DNA of 64,000 nucleotides from contig CP085830.1 in assembly GCA_020809705.1 (NCBI GenBank), positions 3,968,001-4,032,000 on the forward strand, in the 5' to 3' direction. The notes below the pieces were generated by a model. The model searched no databases, was not told where the DNA came from, and saw only the letters and a program-made list of their open reading frames with translations. This DNA is from Calonectria ilicicola. Taxonomy: Eukaryota > Ascomycota > Sordariomycetes > Hypocreales > Nectriaceae. Position 1 is the first letter of the stretch, and each line of letters starts with the position of its first letter. Both the position numbers and the translations under genes were made by a program. Shown in pieces: positions 32,687 to 42,509 of this stretch.

Positions 32687-34213
32687 ATGGAAGCTCATAA
32701 TGCAGCTGTAGCATCCATTTCCGAAAGGGTGAAGCATTTCCACGCTCGGAAGGAGCCGTTTCGAATGTATCATGGGTCCACAAACACCACACGTCGCTCT
32801 ACTCGCCGTGTCGACAATACAGTGGACTCAAGCGGCCTAAATCATGTTCTGGACGTCGATACCACAACCAAGACGGCCCTTGTCGAGCCAAACGTCCCCA
32901 TGGACGCCCTAGTTGAAAAAACATTGAAGCACGGGCTTATTCCTCTTGTGGTGATGGAATTTCCTGGCATTACAACCGGTGGGGGATTTTCCGGTACTTC
33001 CGGAGAGAGCAGCTCGTTTCGCCATGGCGTCTTTGAAACGACAATCAACTCTATCGAGATTGTCCTAGCTGATGGAACCATCAGCAAAGCTTCACGTACA
33101 GAGAAGCCCGATTTGTTCTGGGGCGCGGCATCTGCTTTCGGGACCCTAGGTGTGGTAACTTTGCTTGAGGTCCAGCTGAAGGAGGCGAAAAAGTATGTCG
33201 CACTGACGTACCAACTGTGCTCTGGGCCATCTGATACGGTGGGCAAAATGAGAGACCAGTGCAACAAGGAGACAAACGACTATATTGACGGTATGGTGTT
33301 TTCCAACGACTCGGCCGTGATTTGTGTTGGACGCCTTGTAGATGAGCTCCCACAAGGACAAAAGCCGCTCCACGTCACACGTCGTGGGGACAAGTGGTTC
33401 TGTATGCAGGTTGAACAGGTCCAAAAAGAGCTCAAGAAGAATCCTTTCAAAGTTGTCACAGACTATATCCCTCTGACGGATTACCTCTTCCGGTGGGACC
33501 GAGGTGGCTTTTGGGTGGCAAAGTATTCGTTCAAGTACTTCTTGACTCCCTTCAACCGTATTACACGATACATTCTAGATTCACTTCTTCGGGCCCGGGT
33601 AATGTATCCCGCAGGACACAAGAGCGGTCTCTTCGATTACTACCTGTTACAAGATGTAGCCGTTCCTTTTGAAAAATTCGCCGAGTTCCAGAACTGGCTC
33701 GACGAAGAGGTTGCAATCTACCCGCTCTGGCTCTGTCCCCTGCATATCCAAAGAGATACCCCGGATTCTGCGCACGGCCTCAACTCTCGAGCTGCTAAAC
33801 CTGGAGCACCAGACCTTGTGAATTTTGGCGTCTGGGGTCCGCTGTCGGGGACTCGTCGTGAGGCGATCCACAAAAACCGCGCGATGGAGAACAAGGTTGC
33901 AGAGCTGGACGGAATGAAGTGTCTGTATGCTCATGCTTACTACACTGAGGACGAATTTTGGAGCATCTATGATCGGGAGTCATACGACAAGCTGCGCGCC
34001 AAGTACTCGGCGGATTATCTACTCAGCGTTTACGACAAGGTCAAGGTTGATGTTGATGGCATCGGAGAAGCAGAAATGTCGTCGACGGTTCGAACACATT
34101 GGCCAACACAGGGATTGAGAGGGGTGTATAGGGCTATTGTCGGCGGTGATTATCTCTTGCAGAAGAAGAAGAAGAAGTCCGAGCCTGTTCCAAAGGCGTC
34201 TGGAAAGCATTAA
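32687..34213 (+). CDS. DHCR24/DIMINUTO-like FAD-linked oxidoreductase
   Basis: Single exon, 508 residues from the ATG at 32687 (18 bases inside the longest frame, which opens with a non-ATG codon). VAO/PCMH-type FAD domain: RMYHGSTNTTR, VLDVDTTTKTALVEPNVPMDALV, and the FAD loop PGITTGGGFSGTSGESSS, then VLADGTISKAS and FWGAASAFGTLGVVT. These are the hallmarks of Delta24-sterol reductase DHCR24 and plant DIMINUTO/DWARF1. C-terminal half has the DHCR24 pattern (PLWLCPLHIQ...GVWGP...LYAHAYYTEDEFWSIYD) ahead of a basic tail. A reducing step on the sterol side chain is expected of the family, but ergosterol synthesis uses other enzymes for this, so the natural substrate in fungi is open. No N-terminal membrane anchor as in human DHCR24 is evident. 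Confidence 0.9.
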   Translation: MEAHNAAVASISERVKHFHARKEPFRMYHGSTNTTRRSTRRVDNTVDSSGLNHVLDVDTTTKTALVEPNVPMDALVEKTLKHGLIPLVVMEFPGITTGGGFSGTSGESSSFRHGVFETTINSIEIVLADGTISKASRTEKPDLFWGAASAFGTLGVVTLLEVQLKEAKKYVALTYQLCSGPSDTVGKMRDQCNKETNDYIDGMVFSNDSAVICVGRLVDELPQGQKPLHVTRRGDKWFCMQVEQVQKELKKNPFKVVTDYIPLTDYLFRWDRGGFWVAKYSFKYFLTPFNRITRYILDSLLRARVMYPAGHKSGLFDYYLLQDVAVPFEKFAEFQNWLDEEVAIYPLWLCPLHIQRDTPDSAHGLNSRAAKPGAPDLVNFGVWGPLSGTRREAIHKNRAMENKVAELDGMKCLYAHAYYTEDEFWSIYDRESYDKLRAKYSADYLLSVYDKVKVDVDGIGEAEMSSTVRTHWPTQGLRGVYRAIVGGDYLLQKKKKKSEPVPKASGKH

Positions 34214-34339
34214 GAAGAATAAGCTGGATGGCGATACCGGCATTAATCTATACATTTAAGTAGACTTGCGAATATTAGTTTTTGAAGGTAATATGCAGAC
34301 ATTTGCATCAGATTTCTCATTCAACTTTGTTCTAGCCCT

Positions 34340-34806
34340 CTATTCAGCACGGAAAGGTCCCATGCTTCCACCGCCCTTGCGGCCGCTCAGCTCACTGAAT
34401 GCATGTATTTCTCTGTTTCTGTCGAGTGGCTTTGAGCCCGGGGTTGGCTGCGGCAAGTAACCAATCTCTGTGGAGAAGGCCGCCTTGAGGTCTGACTCAT
34501 GTGTCCTGACGGGCTTTTCCAACGACGACCAGTACCTGAGGCCAGCGAAAACCATGACAGCACCAGCCGCGATGGCCATCCTAAGCAACAATGTTAGTCA
34601 AGCCGATTTCACAGGGTGATACACGGCTAGGTAGGTGGCTACCAATTTTTCTGAGGCTGCTTCTGCTGGCCCGTAGGGCCGCCGAGATCCTCCCTTCGGG
34701 CGTACTGGTCTAGATTGCGGCGCTGGACGCGACGGACAAGTGGGGCCGATACACCGGCGACGGGCCGGGTGCGGAGCAGGTTGTATGCTGATCGCGACAG
34801 AGCCAT
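34340..34806 (-). CDS. Small single-pass protein, probably mitochondrial
   Basis: Two exons: 34806-34643 and 34580-34340; 134 residues. The N-terminus (MALSRSAYNLLRTRPVAGV...LVRRVQRR) is Arg/Ser-rich, amphipathic and free of acids, as expected for a mitochondrial presequence. A hydrophobic segment NWWMAIAAGAVMVFAGLRYW is formed exactly across the splice, which supports the model. The remainder is hydrophilic (ESDLKAAFSTEIGYLPQPTPG...FSELSGRKGGGSMGPFRAE). No domain recognised. Conserved fungal small inner-membrane proteins often have this architecture. Converges with the DHCR24-like gene, 126 bases between stop codons. Confidence 0.8.
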
Positions 34807-35565
34807 GTTTACAGAATCCAATGTAACATTAATAATCGGTAATTCACAAAGTTGAAAGGCGAAAAATGATTTTAGAGAGAATAAGCCGAGGTGCATCTTT
34901 TATGGGAAACCCAATCCTAAAGATCATGAAGCACATGACTTTATGAGGGGAAATGACGTTTGAGGCTGTCATCTTTGCCGTCCATTGATGGTGCTGGCTT
35001 TCCCCGCAGTTGATCAAACGGGAAAGGCGAATGCTTCATGATGGTGAAAGCTTGAGCTTGGCACCCACGATGTGCCATTGGGTCACATCAGCTGAAAGAT
35101 GGATCCTGGGTGTCATCCTCAGGGGAGGTCAAAGCCAATGGACACCATGGAGCAATGGCTCCGGAAAATGTGCTGGTGACAGATTCGAAGCCCTCGTCAA
35201 ATAAGATGGCCGACGGGACATTTATTATCGGTCTCTTCTCGTTTGCATCATGGTTGCAGCTCAGCGAGGAGCGGTGCTCGAGATGCTCGAGGACCACTGG
35301 TCACGACGGCTTCGCTTAGCTATGGTGTACGGTGTCTGGTGGATTGGATAAAAGTTCGGCCGCTGCCTCCGCATGCAAGAATAAAACGATACTCTTATCT
35401 GGCCGTAGAAAAGAGCGGAGGATGCCAGATTATATCAGATGCCCAGTATCACATCCATCATGATTACGGGAGAAGAGAAGGCCAGAATGACTGCACCTCT
35501 CAGATCCGCTGATAACCAAGAGAATTAAAATGGAAAAAAAAATAAAGAAATTTCATCAAAAAAAT
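34807..35565. other. Intergenic region
   Basis: Promoter of the small mitochondrial-type gene and flank of the first tRNA gene; A-rich close to 35520-35565 where the tRNA transcript terminates. No other gene signal. Confidence 0.55.
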
Positions 35566-35644
35566 TGCGTCGTACGGAACTCGAATCCGTGCCTCAACTT
35601 TTCGCAATGGAAGAGTTGAATCCTAACCCCTAGACCAACAACGC
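35566..35644 (-). tRNA. tRNA-Gly(UCC), 7-base intron
   Basis: Reads on the minus strand from 35644. The acceptor stem GCGTTGT pairs with ACGACGC (one U-G), with discriminator A at 35566. A D-arm follows; then the anticodon stem CAACT/AGTTG with loop CT-TCC-A + TTGCGAA + A, so the anticodon is TCC and a 7-base intron lies after position 37. The T-arm is ACGGA-TTCGAGT-TCCGT, matching the internal B box. A T-rich tract follows in the transcript direction (positions 35557-35565), which is a Pol III terminator. Confidence 0.88.
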
Positions 35645-35874
35645 GTCTTATTTGATGAACCCCGGCTGCCTTGTTGTAACTAATAAGCGAACCCTTGATC
35701 CAACACGATTAGAATTTCCGATGCTCTCGTCGTCCAAAAATTCCAATACCTAAAAGAGGCGTCTTGGTTCAAAATATATTCCAGAAATTCGCAATTGGGG
35801 CAATGCAGAGTAATCGTCAACATGGCTATTTATTTCATTCTTCATCCTTCGTTCCCGACATTCAATTCATTTCC

Positions 35875-38124
35875 TCATTCTACTGTCCGCCTCCCGTTTG
35901 GGAGCACGTCGATCGGTTCCTCGTTTGCCCCATGATGTAGCCTGATGATGAACCCCTCTGCTGTCTTCTCTACTTCATTAATTCCCATGGCTCCAATGCC
36001 TGGGTGGTCCTTTAGTAGCAGTGGAAGTACCGAGTTCTTCCAAACTGGTCGCTGCTTTTGCGTGGCTGTCTTTACGAGAGTCAACGCGAGTAGCACTACA
36101 CAGATGAGACAGAGAGCTGATGGGAGGGCAATCCATGCCCAGTCAATGTTTATACACACGTCGCTCTCCCAGACCTGGCCGGATACAGCCCCGGCCTCCT
36201 CGCCGTATGGGCCCCAGCCCTTCTTTCTCAGCTCGCGTGTCATTCGCAGCGTCAACGAGTCAATGCTGTCTTCTATATTTTCATAAGTGGTGGTACGATT
36301 GCGCATCAAGCCGGCCAGATACCACAGTTCCATGTTTTGTGTATTGTTGGTCTCCTGACATCGCACAATATATCCAGCTCTAAGATCAAGATAGCATGTG
36401 GCATGGAACTGGCTCTGAAGCACATCGGTGAACCGGTACATAAAATTTATATCAAAGGTACCAACACACTCATTTGGTGCGGTGATGTTTGTGTATGTTG
36501 CATTTTCAGCTGGGTTTTGCTTGTAAAAGTCTTCAGGTACGGCCTGAACCTTGGTTGTCGCATCGTTGCCAAGCGTCTCAGCTTTGGACATGTTTTGCGA
36601 TGTGTACAAGGTGCCATTAACCATGCAAGGTTGTTGCACACCGCTCCACGCTGGACTTGGTGAGCTGGGTGCCTCGCTTGTCTTTTGAGGATGCAAAGGT
36701 ATATCGCGGACCGTCTTTTCGGACAGTACACCATTCTTGACGCGCCCGGTATAGTATTTCATGCATGGATAGATGATGCAGGTGGCAGCAACGTAATCTG
36801 TCGGTTCTCCCCAGGCCTCGACATCTTTAGGGCAAGACAGGGTACCATTATCCAGTTTCTTGCAATTGGCCTGCGATACCGCGAGCACGGTGAATCTGGA
36901 AACTGCGTAGCGTTCTCGATTTGCCATATCCGTGGAGATGTACCTGCCAGCCCACGTCAGGTTTTCCACCTCTTGGATAGACATGTAGTCTATTCCCCAC
37001 ATACCTCCAACATCCAGCTGACTATCGGTGACATTTTCACCGCTCGTAAGGGGCACGGGCAGCCGAATGATGGAAGAGCCTGAATTGGAGTTTGCGGATT
37101 TCAGCGGGCCTTCTACCAAATCGTGCACGTTGGCACATCGACTGCACATGCCAAGACTCGCATAAGAAATGGGTTCATCCGCCGATGTATTTGTGTTGTC
37201 GCTATATTCGGCGAATGTGCAATCGCCACTTGGACAGTTGAAGAGGTCGGCGATGTTGGTGTCAAGGGTCGGGTTGACGACAGCATCCTGGATAGCCGAT
37301 TGCCAGGTGTAATTGAAGATGTATTGCACGTTTGTGAAAGTGTTTACGACAGTCTCACTGTTGATTCGATTGGCCGTGACTATGGTCGCTTTACTCGACG
37401 AGTTAGACACCGGCTGACGACACTGGTAGGTTTGAATAGCCTGTTGGGTAAATGGGCCAATCCCGAGAGACACGATAGCCACTATAATGGCGGCTAACGC
37501 CAATGGGATACGAAAGAGGATGAGTCGGAGAAGGTTCAGAGAGCCAAAGATGCCGCGAGAAGCATCATCGAAGACTTGAACATCCCTCATGGAACGGGGA
37601 CGAACCGATATCCAATCCCACTTGACCTGACCCACAATCTGGAAAGCCACAAAGGCGAGGATGGCTCGAAAAATAGTTGCGAGCACCGCAATCAAAGCGT
37701 TGAGGGTAATGCTACCCCAGTCCGGCTGCCTTTTTTCGCGAAAGCCGTTGAGAATGAGGATTATGGCGACGAGGAGGCAGACTGCAAGAATAAGTAGCAA
37801 GACTTCGTTGAGCCAGATGCTGAAGACATTTTGGTTCGGGCTCTTGGGCTTCATCGAGCCACGGTCCGATTCTGACAGATCCGTTTCTCTGACGAGAATC
37901 TTTGGTATGGATTGCAATTCTTCTGCATCCTTCTTGGTGTTGTCAGGGTCACTTAATCTTGAGGCGGCATCGGGGGTGGGTGAACGAGTTGGCGCTGCTG
38001 ATGAAACGGACGCCACGGAACTCGAATCTATGGGATGTGCCCCATCATCCGGTGTCAGGAGCGGGTTAGAAACCTGCTGCCGTATGGCCGGCTGCCAGTC
38101 TATTACAAGTTGGTTATAAGCCAT
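35875..38124 (-). CDS. DUF3176-family membrane protein
   Basis: Single exon, 749 residues starting at 38124 (MAYNQLVIDWQ); five codons further upstream the frame opens with GTG. N-terminal ~115 residues are disordered, Ser/Pro/Asp-rich. Then come membrane segments: EVLLLILAVCLLVAIILIL, a second around LNALIAVLATIFRAILAFVAFQIV, and a third in LALAAIIVAIVSLGIGPF. After that is a large extracellular-type region with Cys pairs and many N-x-S/T sites, closed by a last membrane segment WIALPSALCLICVVLLALTLV and a cytoplasmic tail ending in an acidic, proline-poor stretch. This pattern (short loop with ...VGQVKWDW, extracellular Cys-rich part, C-terminal membrane helix) is that of the fungal DUF3176 family. 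Role unknown; likely a plasma-membrane protein. Confidence 0.88.
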   Translation of the reverse strand: MAYNQLVIDWQPAIRQQVSNPLLTPDDGAHPIDSSSVASVSSAAPTRSPTPDAASRLSDPDNTKKDAEELQSIPKILVRETDLSESDRGSMKPKSPNQNVFSIWLNEVLLLILAVCLLVAIILILNGFREKRQPDWGSITLNALIAVLATIFRAILAFVAFQIVGQVKWDWISVRPRSMRDVQVFDDASRGIFGSLNLLRLILFRIPLALAAIIVAIVSLGIGPFTQQAIQTYQCRQPVSNSSSKATIVTANRINSETVVNTFTNVQYIFNYTWQSAIQDAVVNPTLDTNIADLFNCPSGDCTFAEYSDNTNTSADEPISYASLGMCSRCANVHDLVEGPLKSANSNSGSSIIRLPVPLTSGENVTDSQLDVGGMWGIDYMSIQEVENLTWAGRYISTDMANRERYAVSRFTVLAVSQANCKKLDNGTLSCPKDVEAWGEPTDYVAATCIIYPCMKYYTGRVKNGVLSEKTVRDIPLHPQKTSEAPSSPSPAWSGVQQPCMVNGTLYTSQNMSKAETLGNDATTKVQAVPEDFYKQNPAENATYTNITAPNECVGTFDINFMYRFTDVLQSQFHATCYLDLRAGYIVRCQETNNTQNMELWYLAGLMRNRTTTYENIEDSIDSLTLRMTRELRKKGWGPYGEEAGAVSGQVWESDVCINIDWAWIALPSALCLICVVLLALTLVKTATQKQRPVWKNSVLPLLLKDHPGIGAMGINEVEKTAEGFIIRLHHGANEEPIDVLPNGRRTVE

Positions 38125-39328
38125 GATTCTAGGCCTCACACATCGCTACAAGACAGTCAAATGCAAAACATGTTAAAGTGCGGAAGGTTGGACGGAGTTT
38201 TGTAGCACGCTTAATTAGAGTCACAGCCCACTGAGACGGTTCAGAAGCAATATCCCAGCAAGACTGGAACAACACATTTGATAGTGTGCAATGTGAATTC
38301 GGCGTTACTGCTGGAGCATGTCATATCTCAGTTTCAATCGGGAATAGACCGACTAAGTGGTGCTGGCATCCCAGCAAAAACACCGCCGTGAAGGGGCTGA
38401 GCGGCTGCGAAGCACAGACAATGAAACACAGTGAGCCCACTAAATCCCCAGCCCCTACTCAACCCTGTAACCCTGGAATGTACGTGGTCCAATCGTTTTA
38501 GAGGCGGCTCTGGAAGGATTGGCAGGTCAAGAAAAGACGTGATGTGCAACACCATGGGCGCTTATGTCCAGTTCAATGAAATCAGCAAAGGCACACACTC
38601 CATGAATATACCTACGTGCAAACATCTCAGAATAAGACGTCGAGTTCAATAGCCTAGTCAAATAGCCTACTTAGGCGTTTAGCGAGGCGGTGACAGACCA
38701 TCGTGCTATTAATAAGGTTGGTTGTGGTTGTGGAGGGGTTATCCTCGTTCATCACCCGCCAGGATCCTTCCTCGTCGTATTAGTCAATCAAAGATCAACA
38801 GTTCTGATGTATCTACAGACCCAACCAAAACTATAAACAGTATATGCCAACTGATTTGTGCTATAAATATTCATTACACGCAGTTATTTGTATTTTCCAT
38901 TATAAAAGCTATACTGCAATTCCCCCACCTCGCCTATTCTCTTGCAGGGTAGGACGCTTTCGGGTCCTCGCCACACCTTGGGTTACATTTAGGCCTCATT
39001 CACACAGCCACCATTTCCGAAAAACAGTTGCACAGCCATGTTGACCGAGAAGGCCGGACCAATGGGCCCCGTCTCTTTATTATCCTGTGGAAATTTGGGG
39101 TGGCTCTGCATTTGATGATAACGAGCGTGATCTCATTGTCGCTATACATAATGATATGGAGGGAGGGCGAAAAGAGATCAACCTTGAAGCAAAGCACATC
39201 GGGTGCTGGATTTAGAAGTAAAGATGAACCAATTCATTATATTGGGTCAGATAACGCTAATAAAAGCACCATGCCTCCACCAAAAATGGTGGAAGTGACG
39301 ATGCATGGAAATGCAAAAAGAAAGGATT
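38125..39328. other. Intergenic region between DUF3176 gene and tRNA-Gly copy 2
   Basis: Promoter of the DUF3176 gene followed by tRNA flank. No gene motif in any frame. Confidence 0.5.
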
Positions 39329-39407
39329 TGCGTCGTACGGAACTCGAATCCGTGCCTCAACTTATCACAATGGAAGAGTTGAATCCTAACCCCTAGACCA
39401 ACAACGC
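39329..39407 (-). tRNA. tRNA-Gly(UCC), 7-base intron, second copy
   Basis: Exon sequence identical to the copy ending at 35644, with intron TTGTGAT in place of TTGCGAA. Acceptor stem GCGTTGT/ACGACGC, discriminator A; anticodon TCC. Downstream T tract (TTTCTTTTT on the minus strand) would end Pol III transcription. Confidence 0.87.
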
Positions 39408-39501
39408 CTTTGGATGATAAGCGAGATCCAAAAATGTCTAATGTTCCCATTGTGATACGTGTTCAATAACCAAAAAAAAAAAATTGAGGTCAGCAAAAAA
39501 G

Positions 39502-39581
39502 TGCGTCGTACGGAACTCGAATCCGTGCCTCAACTTATCGCTAATGGAAGAGTTGAATCCTAACCCCTAGACCAACGACGC
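39502..39581 (-). tRNA. tRNA-Gly(UCC), 8-base intron, third copy
   Basis: As in the other two copies except acceptor stem GCGTCGT (fully Watson-Crick) and an 8-base intron TTAGCGAT. Followed by TTTTTT in the transcript direction. Confidence 0.87.
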
Positions 39582-39891
39582 CTCTTCTTCGTTGGCACCA
39601 CAAAGGTTTGGGAGAGCTTATGTACTCAAGAACACAAGCGCACGGACCACAACCTCACCCACATCTCCCCACTCTTGTGGCGATGAACCTCTTGTCCACA
39701 CAATAGACGCCGGCCCGTTCCGATTAGCTTTTGCTGGCTTGGCCTGAATCGAGGAGATCGTGCTCATCCCTGTACAGGATATTTAGTCTGGCGATGTCAT
39801 TATTTAATTCCTTCTATCTCTTCAATTTTGATATTCATCAAATCGTGTACATGATTGCATAACCACATTAATTGCTGCTCCTTGATCCCTA
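39582..39891. other. Intergenic, tRNA flank
   Basis: Between the third tRNA gene and the 3' end of the membrane-protein gene. Nothing further recognised. Confidence 0.5.
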
Positions 39892-40752
39892 TCAAGTCGA
39901 ACTCGCACTTGCTTTTAAATTGTCGCGTCTGGCCTGTTTTAACCCTATATGATGGCCAAGAAGATACCAGCATCTCTTTATCTTTAAGGATTTGCTCAGT
40001 GTTGATGTGAGCGCCTGGAAAAGGCTTATTGCCCCAACAAGTAGAGGCAAAAACTGTCCAACAGAGTTGACGTCAGATAAGCCCTGGATATTGTTGACGT
40101 TGACTAAATATTCAACCAGGCTAATCGAAAACGCGATTAGCGCAAACGAAGTTACCAGCAGCTCAATATCAATCCTCGGTCTAGCTTGAGGTGTCGAGTC
40201 CACTTGTCGGGGAACAATAGGTCCTCGAAATTGATCCCAGAGCTTTCGTAGATTAGCTGCGAGAAAACAGGCCGAAACGACAAGCCCGATGACAGTGATG
40301 ACCTTGCCAAAGGTGCGAAACCCGCCAGTAATTGGGACATGGTTAAAGAAGACGACTTGGTTCCGAGTCGGGCATGTTTCGACTTCCATCTTATCTATGC
40401 CCACGAACCAAAACCAGATGCCGTAGGATGCAAGCGCCGTGTAAAAGAGAGAGCGGAAAATCCCCGCGAGTTTCCCGAGGTCGCTGACACCGCGGCGAGT
40501 CAGACTGGACAATGAGCCGCAGAGGAGTACCTGAGTGACGACCGACCCGACGGCGCTTCCTCCATTTGTCGATTCGGTGCAAATACCCAGGAAGATGGCT
40601 GACTGCACAATGAGGTTTACAACTCGCGTCTCCCCTTCGTCTTCTGGCTTGAAAACGGTCACTAGCAGCTGGGCAACCCACTGGGTATACAGACCAATCC
40701 TGACGCCGATGCCGTAGAGGTCGGAGTTCCCTTCTATCTCACACGGCGCCAT
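39892..40752 (-). CDS. Polytopic membrane protein, divergent pair member A
   Basis: Single exon, 286 residues from MAPCEIEGNSDLYGIGVRIG. It contains the signature CEIEGNSDLYGIGVRIGLYTQW seen in many fungal uncharacterised membrane proteins, followed by six to seven hydrophobic segments (e.g. VVNLIVQSAIFLGICT, FRSLFYTALASYGIWFWFV, ITVIGLVVSACFLAAN, LLVTSFALIAFSISLVEYLV, SVGQFLPLLVGAISLF). A soluble loop with a Cys-containing segment (ETCPTRNQ) sits in the middle. The start ATG is within the motif neighbourhood. Homologous, over the signature and last two segments, to the protein encoded head-to-head on the other strand. Function unknown. Confidence 0.85.
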   Translation of the reverse strand: MAPCEIEGNSDLYGIGVRIGLYTQWVAQLLVTVFKPEDEGETRVVNLIVQSAIFLGICTESTNGGSAVGSVVTQVLLCGSLSSLTRRGVSDLGKLAGIFRSLFYTALASYGIWFWFVGIDKMEVETCPTRNQVVFFNHVPITGGFRTFGKVITVIGLVVSACFLAANLRKLWDQFRGPIVPRQVDSTPQARPRIDIELLVTSFALIAFSISLVEYLVNVNNIQGLSDVNSVGQFLPLLVGAISLFQALTSTLSKSLKIKRCWYLLGHHIGLKQARRDNLKASASST

Positions 40753-41392
40753 TTCGGTTCGCTGGGGGAGCAGGTGTTGCGTGATGCGGATTTTGGGAGC
40801 AAATTACGGAGAGGAGATCATCGAGTCTCTGGGGCATTGTGATGTTTTTTTTAAGAGCGAGATCCCCGAGTCCCAAGCCGAGAGAGGGCGGGCTGGGGGC
40901 GCGAACCGGGGTCGGACAGCCCTGCGGCCGGGGTGGTGAGGCGGTGCTGACCAGCGTTGTACCACGCTGGACTACGATTCGTTGGTTCGACTTTGCGAAC
41001 CAACTGCAGCGCTACGTGACGCTGGGTCGCATTTTACAGACCAGGCTGCTGGTGGAGTAAATAGGCGCCTTAAAACCTCGTGGTGCGGCTGACTCCCCTT
41101 TGTTTTGCTTCTGTACGGCAGATTTGGCAAAGCCCTCGCCACCCACTAGGCGCAGTCCGAGCCTCATTGCCTCGCGTGCTGGAGCAGCTTCATTGGAGTT
41201 TTCAAGCACCTCATTCGCACAGGCTGGGCGCACCAGCTTGCTTTTCCCCAGCCGAAAAAACGCCTGCTCTGAGTGCCTTAGCACCGCCCACCCTCCGATC
41301 GCCTAGGCCAGGTCAAGGTTGAAATACAAGCTTACCCACTCCCACATGCAAGCAACACCCCGAGATCGATTCATCTCGCCATCTGTCGCACC
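40753..41392. other. Shared divergent promoter of the membrane-protein pair
   Basis: 640 bases between the start codons of the two homologous membrane-protein genes. No gene signal. Confidence 0.55.
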
Positions 41393-42509
41393 ATGGCTGA
41401 CCAAATGACGCAGAGCATAGTAAACCAGACTCTCCAAAAGATGTCTCAACAAAAGTGCTACGTCCAGGGCGACAGCGATCTGTACGGCCTTGGCAATCGA
41501 ATCGGCATCTATCTCCAGATGGTGACGGTTCAGCTGTCGTCGCTCATCACTAGGATATCTCCCACCACAGAGGCCGAGGACCATATCGGACAAGCGACTG
41601 TGATTTTTATTCTCTCAACCATTGTCGTCCTCCTCAAACTCATCCATGAGAACAAAGTCAACGCTGTCGAAGTGGTGCCCATCCTGGGCCTGCTGTTTGC
41701 CCAAGTCGGCGTCTGCAGGGTGTCCATGGGATCCAAGCTGACACTTATTCTTTATATTCTCGAGCTTCTCTTCGTGCTCGGATTTTTCACCTGGTTTTGG
41801 TGGAAGGGAATGGACGGCCTTCCAAGGGATTGCGAACACGGCTACGCGTTTTTCTTCGCCAAGGTTAGCATCTGGGGATGGTTTCGCACCTTTAACAAAG
41901 TCATTGCCATCATATCAGTCATTTTCTCTAGCTTTACCTACATTAGGAGTAAGTAGATCTGTATTTCTGCCCCCGCTGGGCGTTGCTGTGGCTGACTAGT
42001 AGATGCAGATGTGGTGATCTTCGTCGTCATGGTGCTTTCGGGCGATGTTGACCCTGACCTGCTCAAAGAATTGGGTGTCACTGGCGGATTTGAGTTGACA
42101 CTAAACATCGGCATCATACTCTTCGTGGAGCTCTCTTTGAAGTGGAACAATATCACCGATGTTCATTCCTTGAAAAGCCCAGGCCAATTCATGCCATTCT
42201 TTATCGCATTGGCCCAGCTTCTCAGCACAATTTGGAAGCTTCTCACAGTTCTCGGGCGCGGTGAGGAAGAAGAGGAGGAGGCAGATGGTAAGTTGCATTC
42301 CTGATATCGATGTCGCATCCAATTTATGCTAACGCATGGCTGTAGAAAAGAAACTCGAATGTCCTCACGTAAAACTTCCACCAGACGAAGAGAATGCAGG
42401 TATAACACCCAATACAGGGACTGAGTTGAGTATTCTAGGTAAAGAGAAGGGTGAGAAGGGTGAAAAGAATGAAACAAAAGACAAAAATGAAGCGAATAAC
42501 AGCAAGTGA
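41393..42509 (+). CDS. Polytopic membrane protein, divergent pair member B
   Basis: Exons about 41393-41948, ~42003-42287 and 42346-42509; 334 residues with the first acceptor used here. The acceptor is ambiguous among three in-frame AGs at 41999, 42002 and 42008. The signature KCYVQGDSDLYGLGNRIGIYLQ matches member A. Hydrophobic segments include ATVIFILSTIVVLLKLI, VVPILGLLFAQVGV, LTLILYILELLFVLGFFTWFWW, WFRTFNKVIAIISVIFSS, NIGIILFVELSL and SPGQFMPFFIALAQLL. After the last one an acidic stretch (GEEEEEEAD) leads to a highly charged, Lys/Glu-rich tail with repeated GEKGEK. The cytoplasmic tail has no counterpart in member A. A DxxC-type metal site is not visible. Function unknown. Confidence 0.83.

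Noticed and set aside
35566..35644. tRNA-Glu(UUC) instead of tRNA-Gly(UCC)
   Set aside because: TTC sits at positions 33-35 when the CAACT/AGTTG stem is aligned; TCC occupies 34-36.
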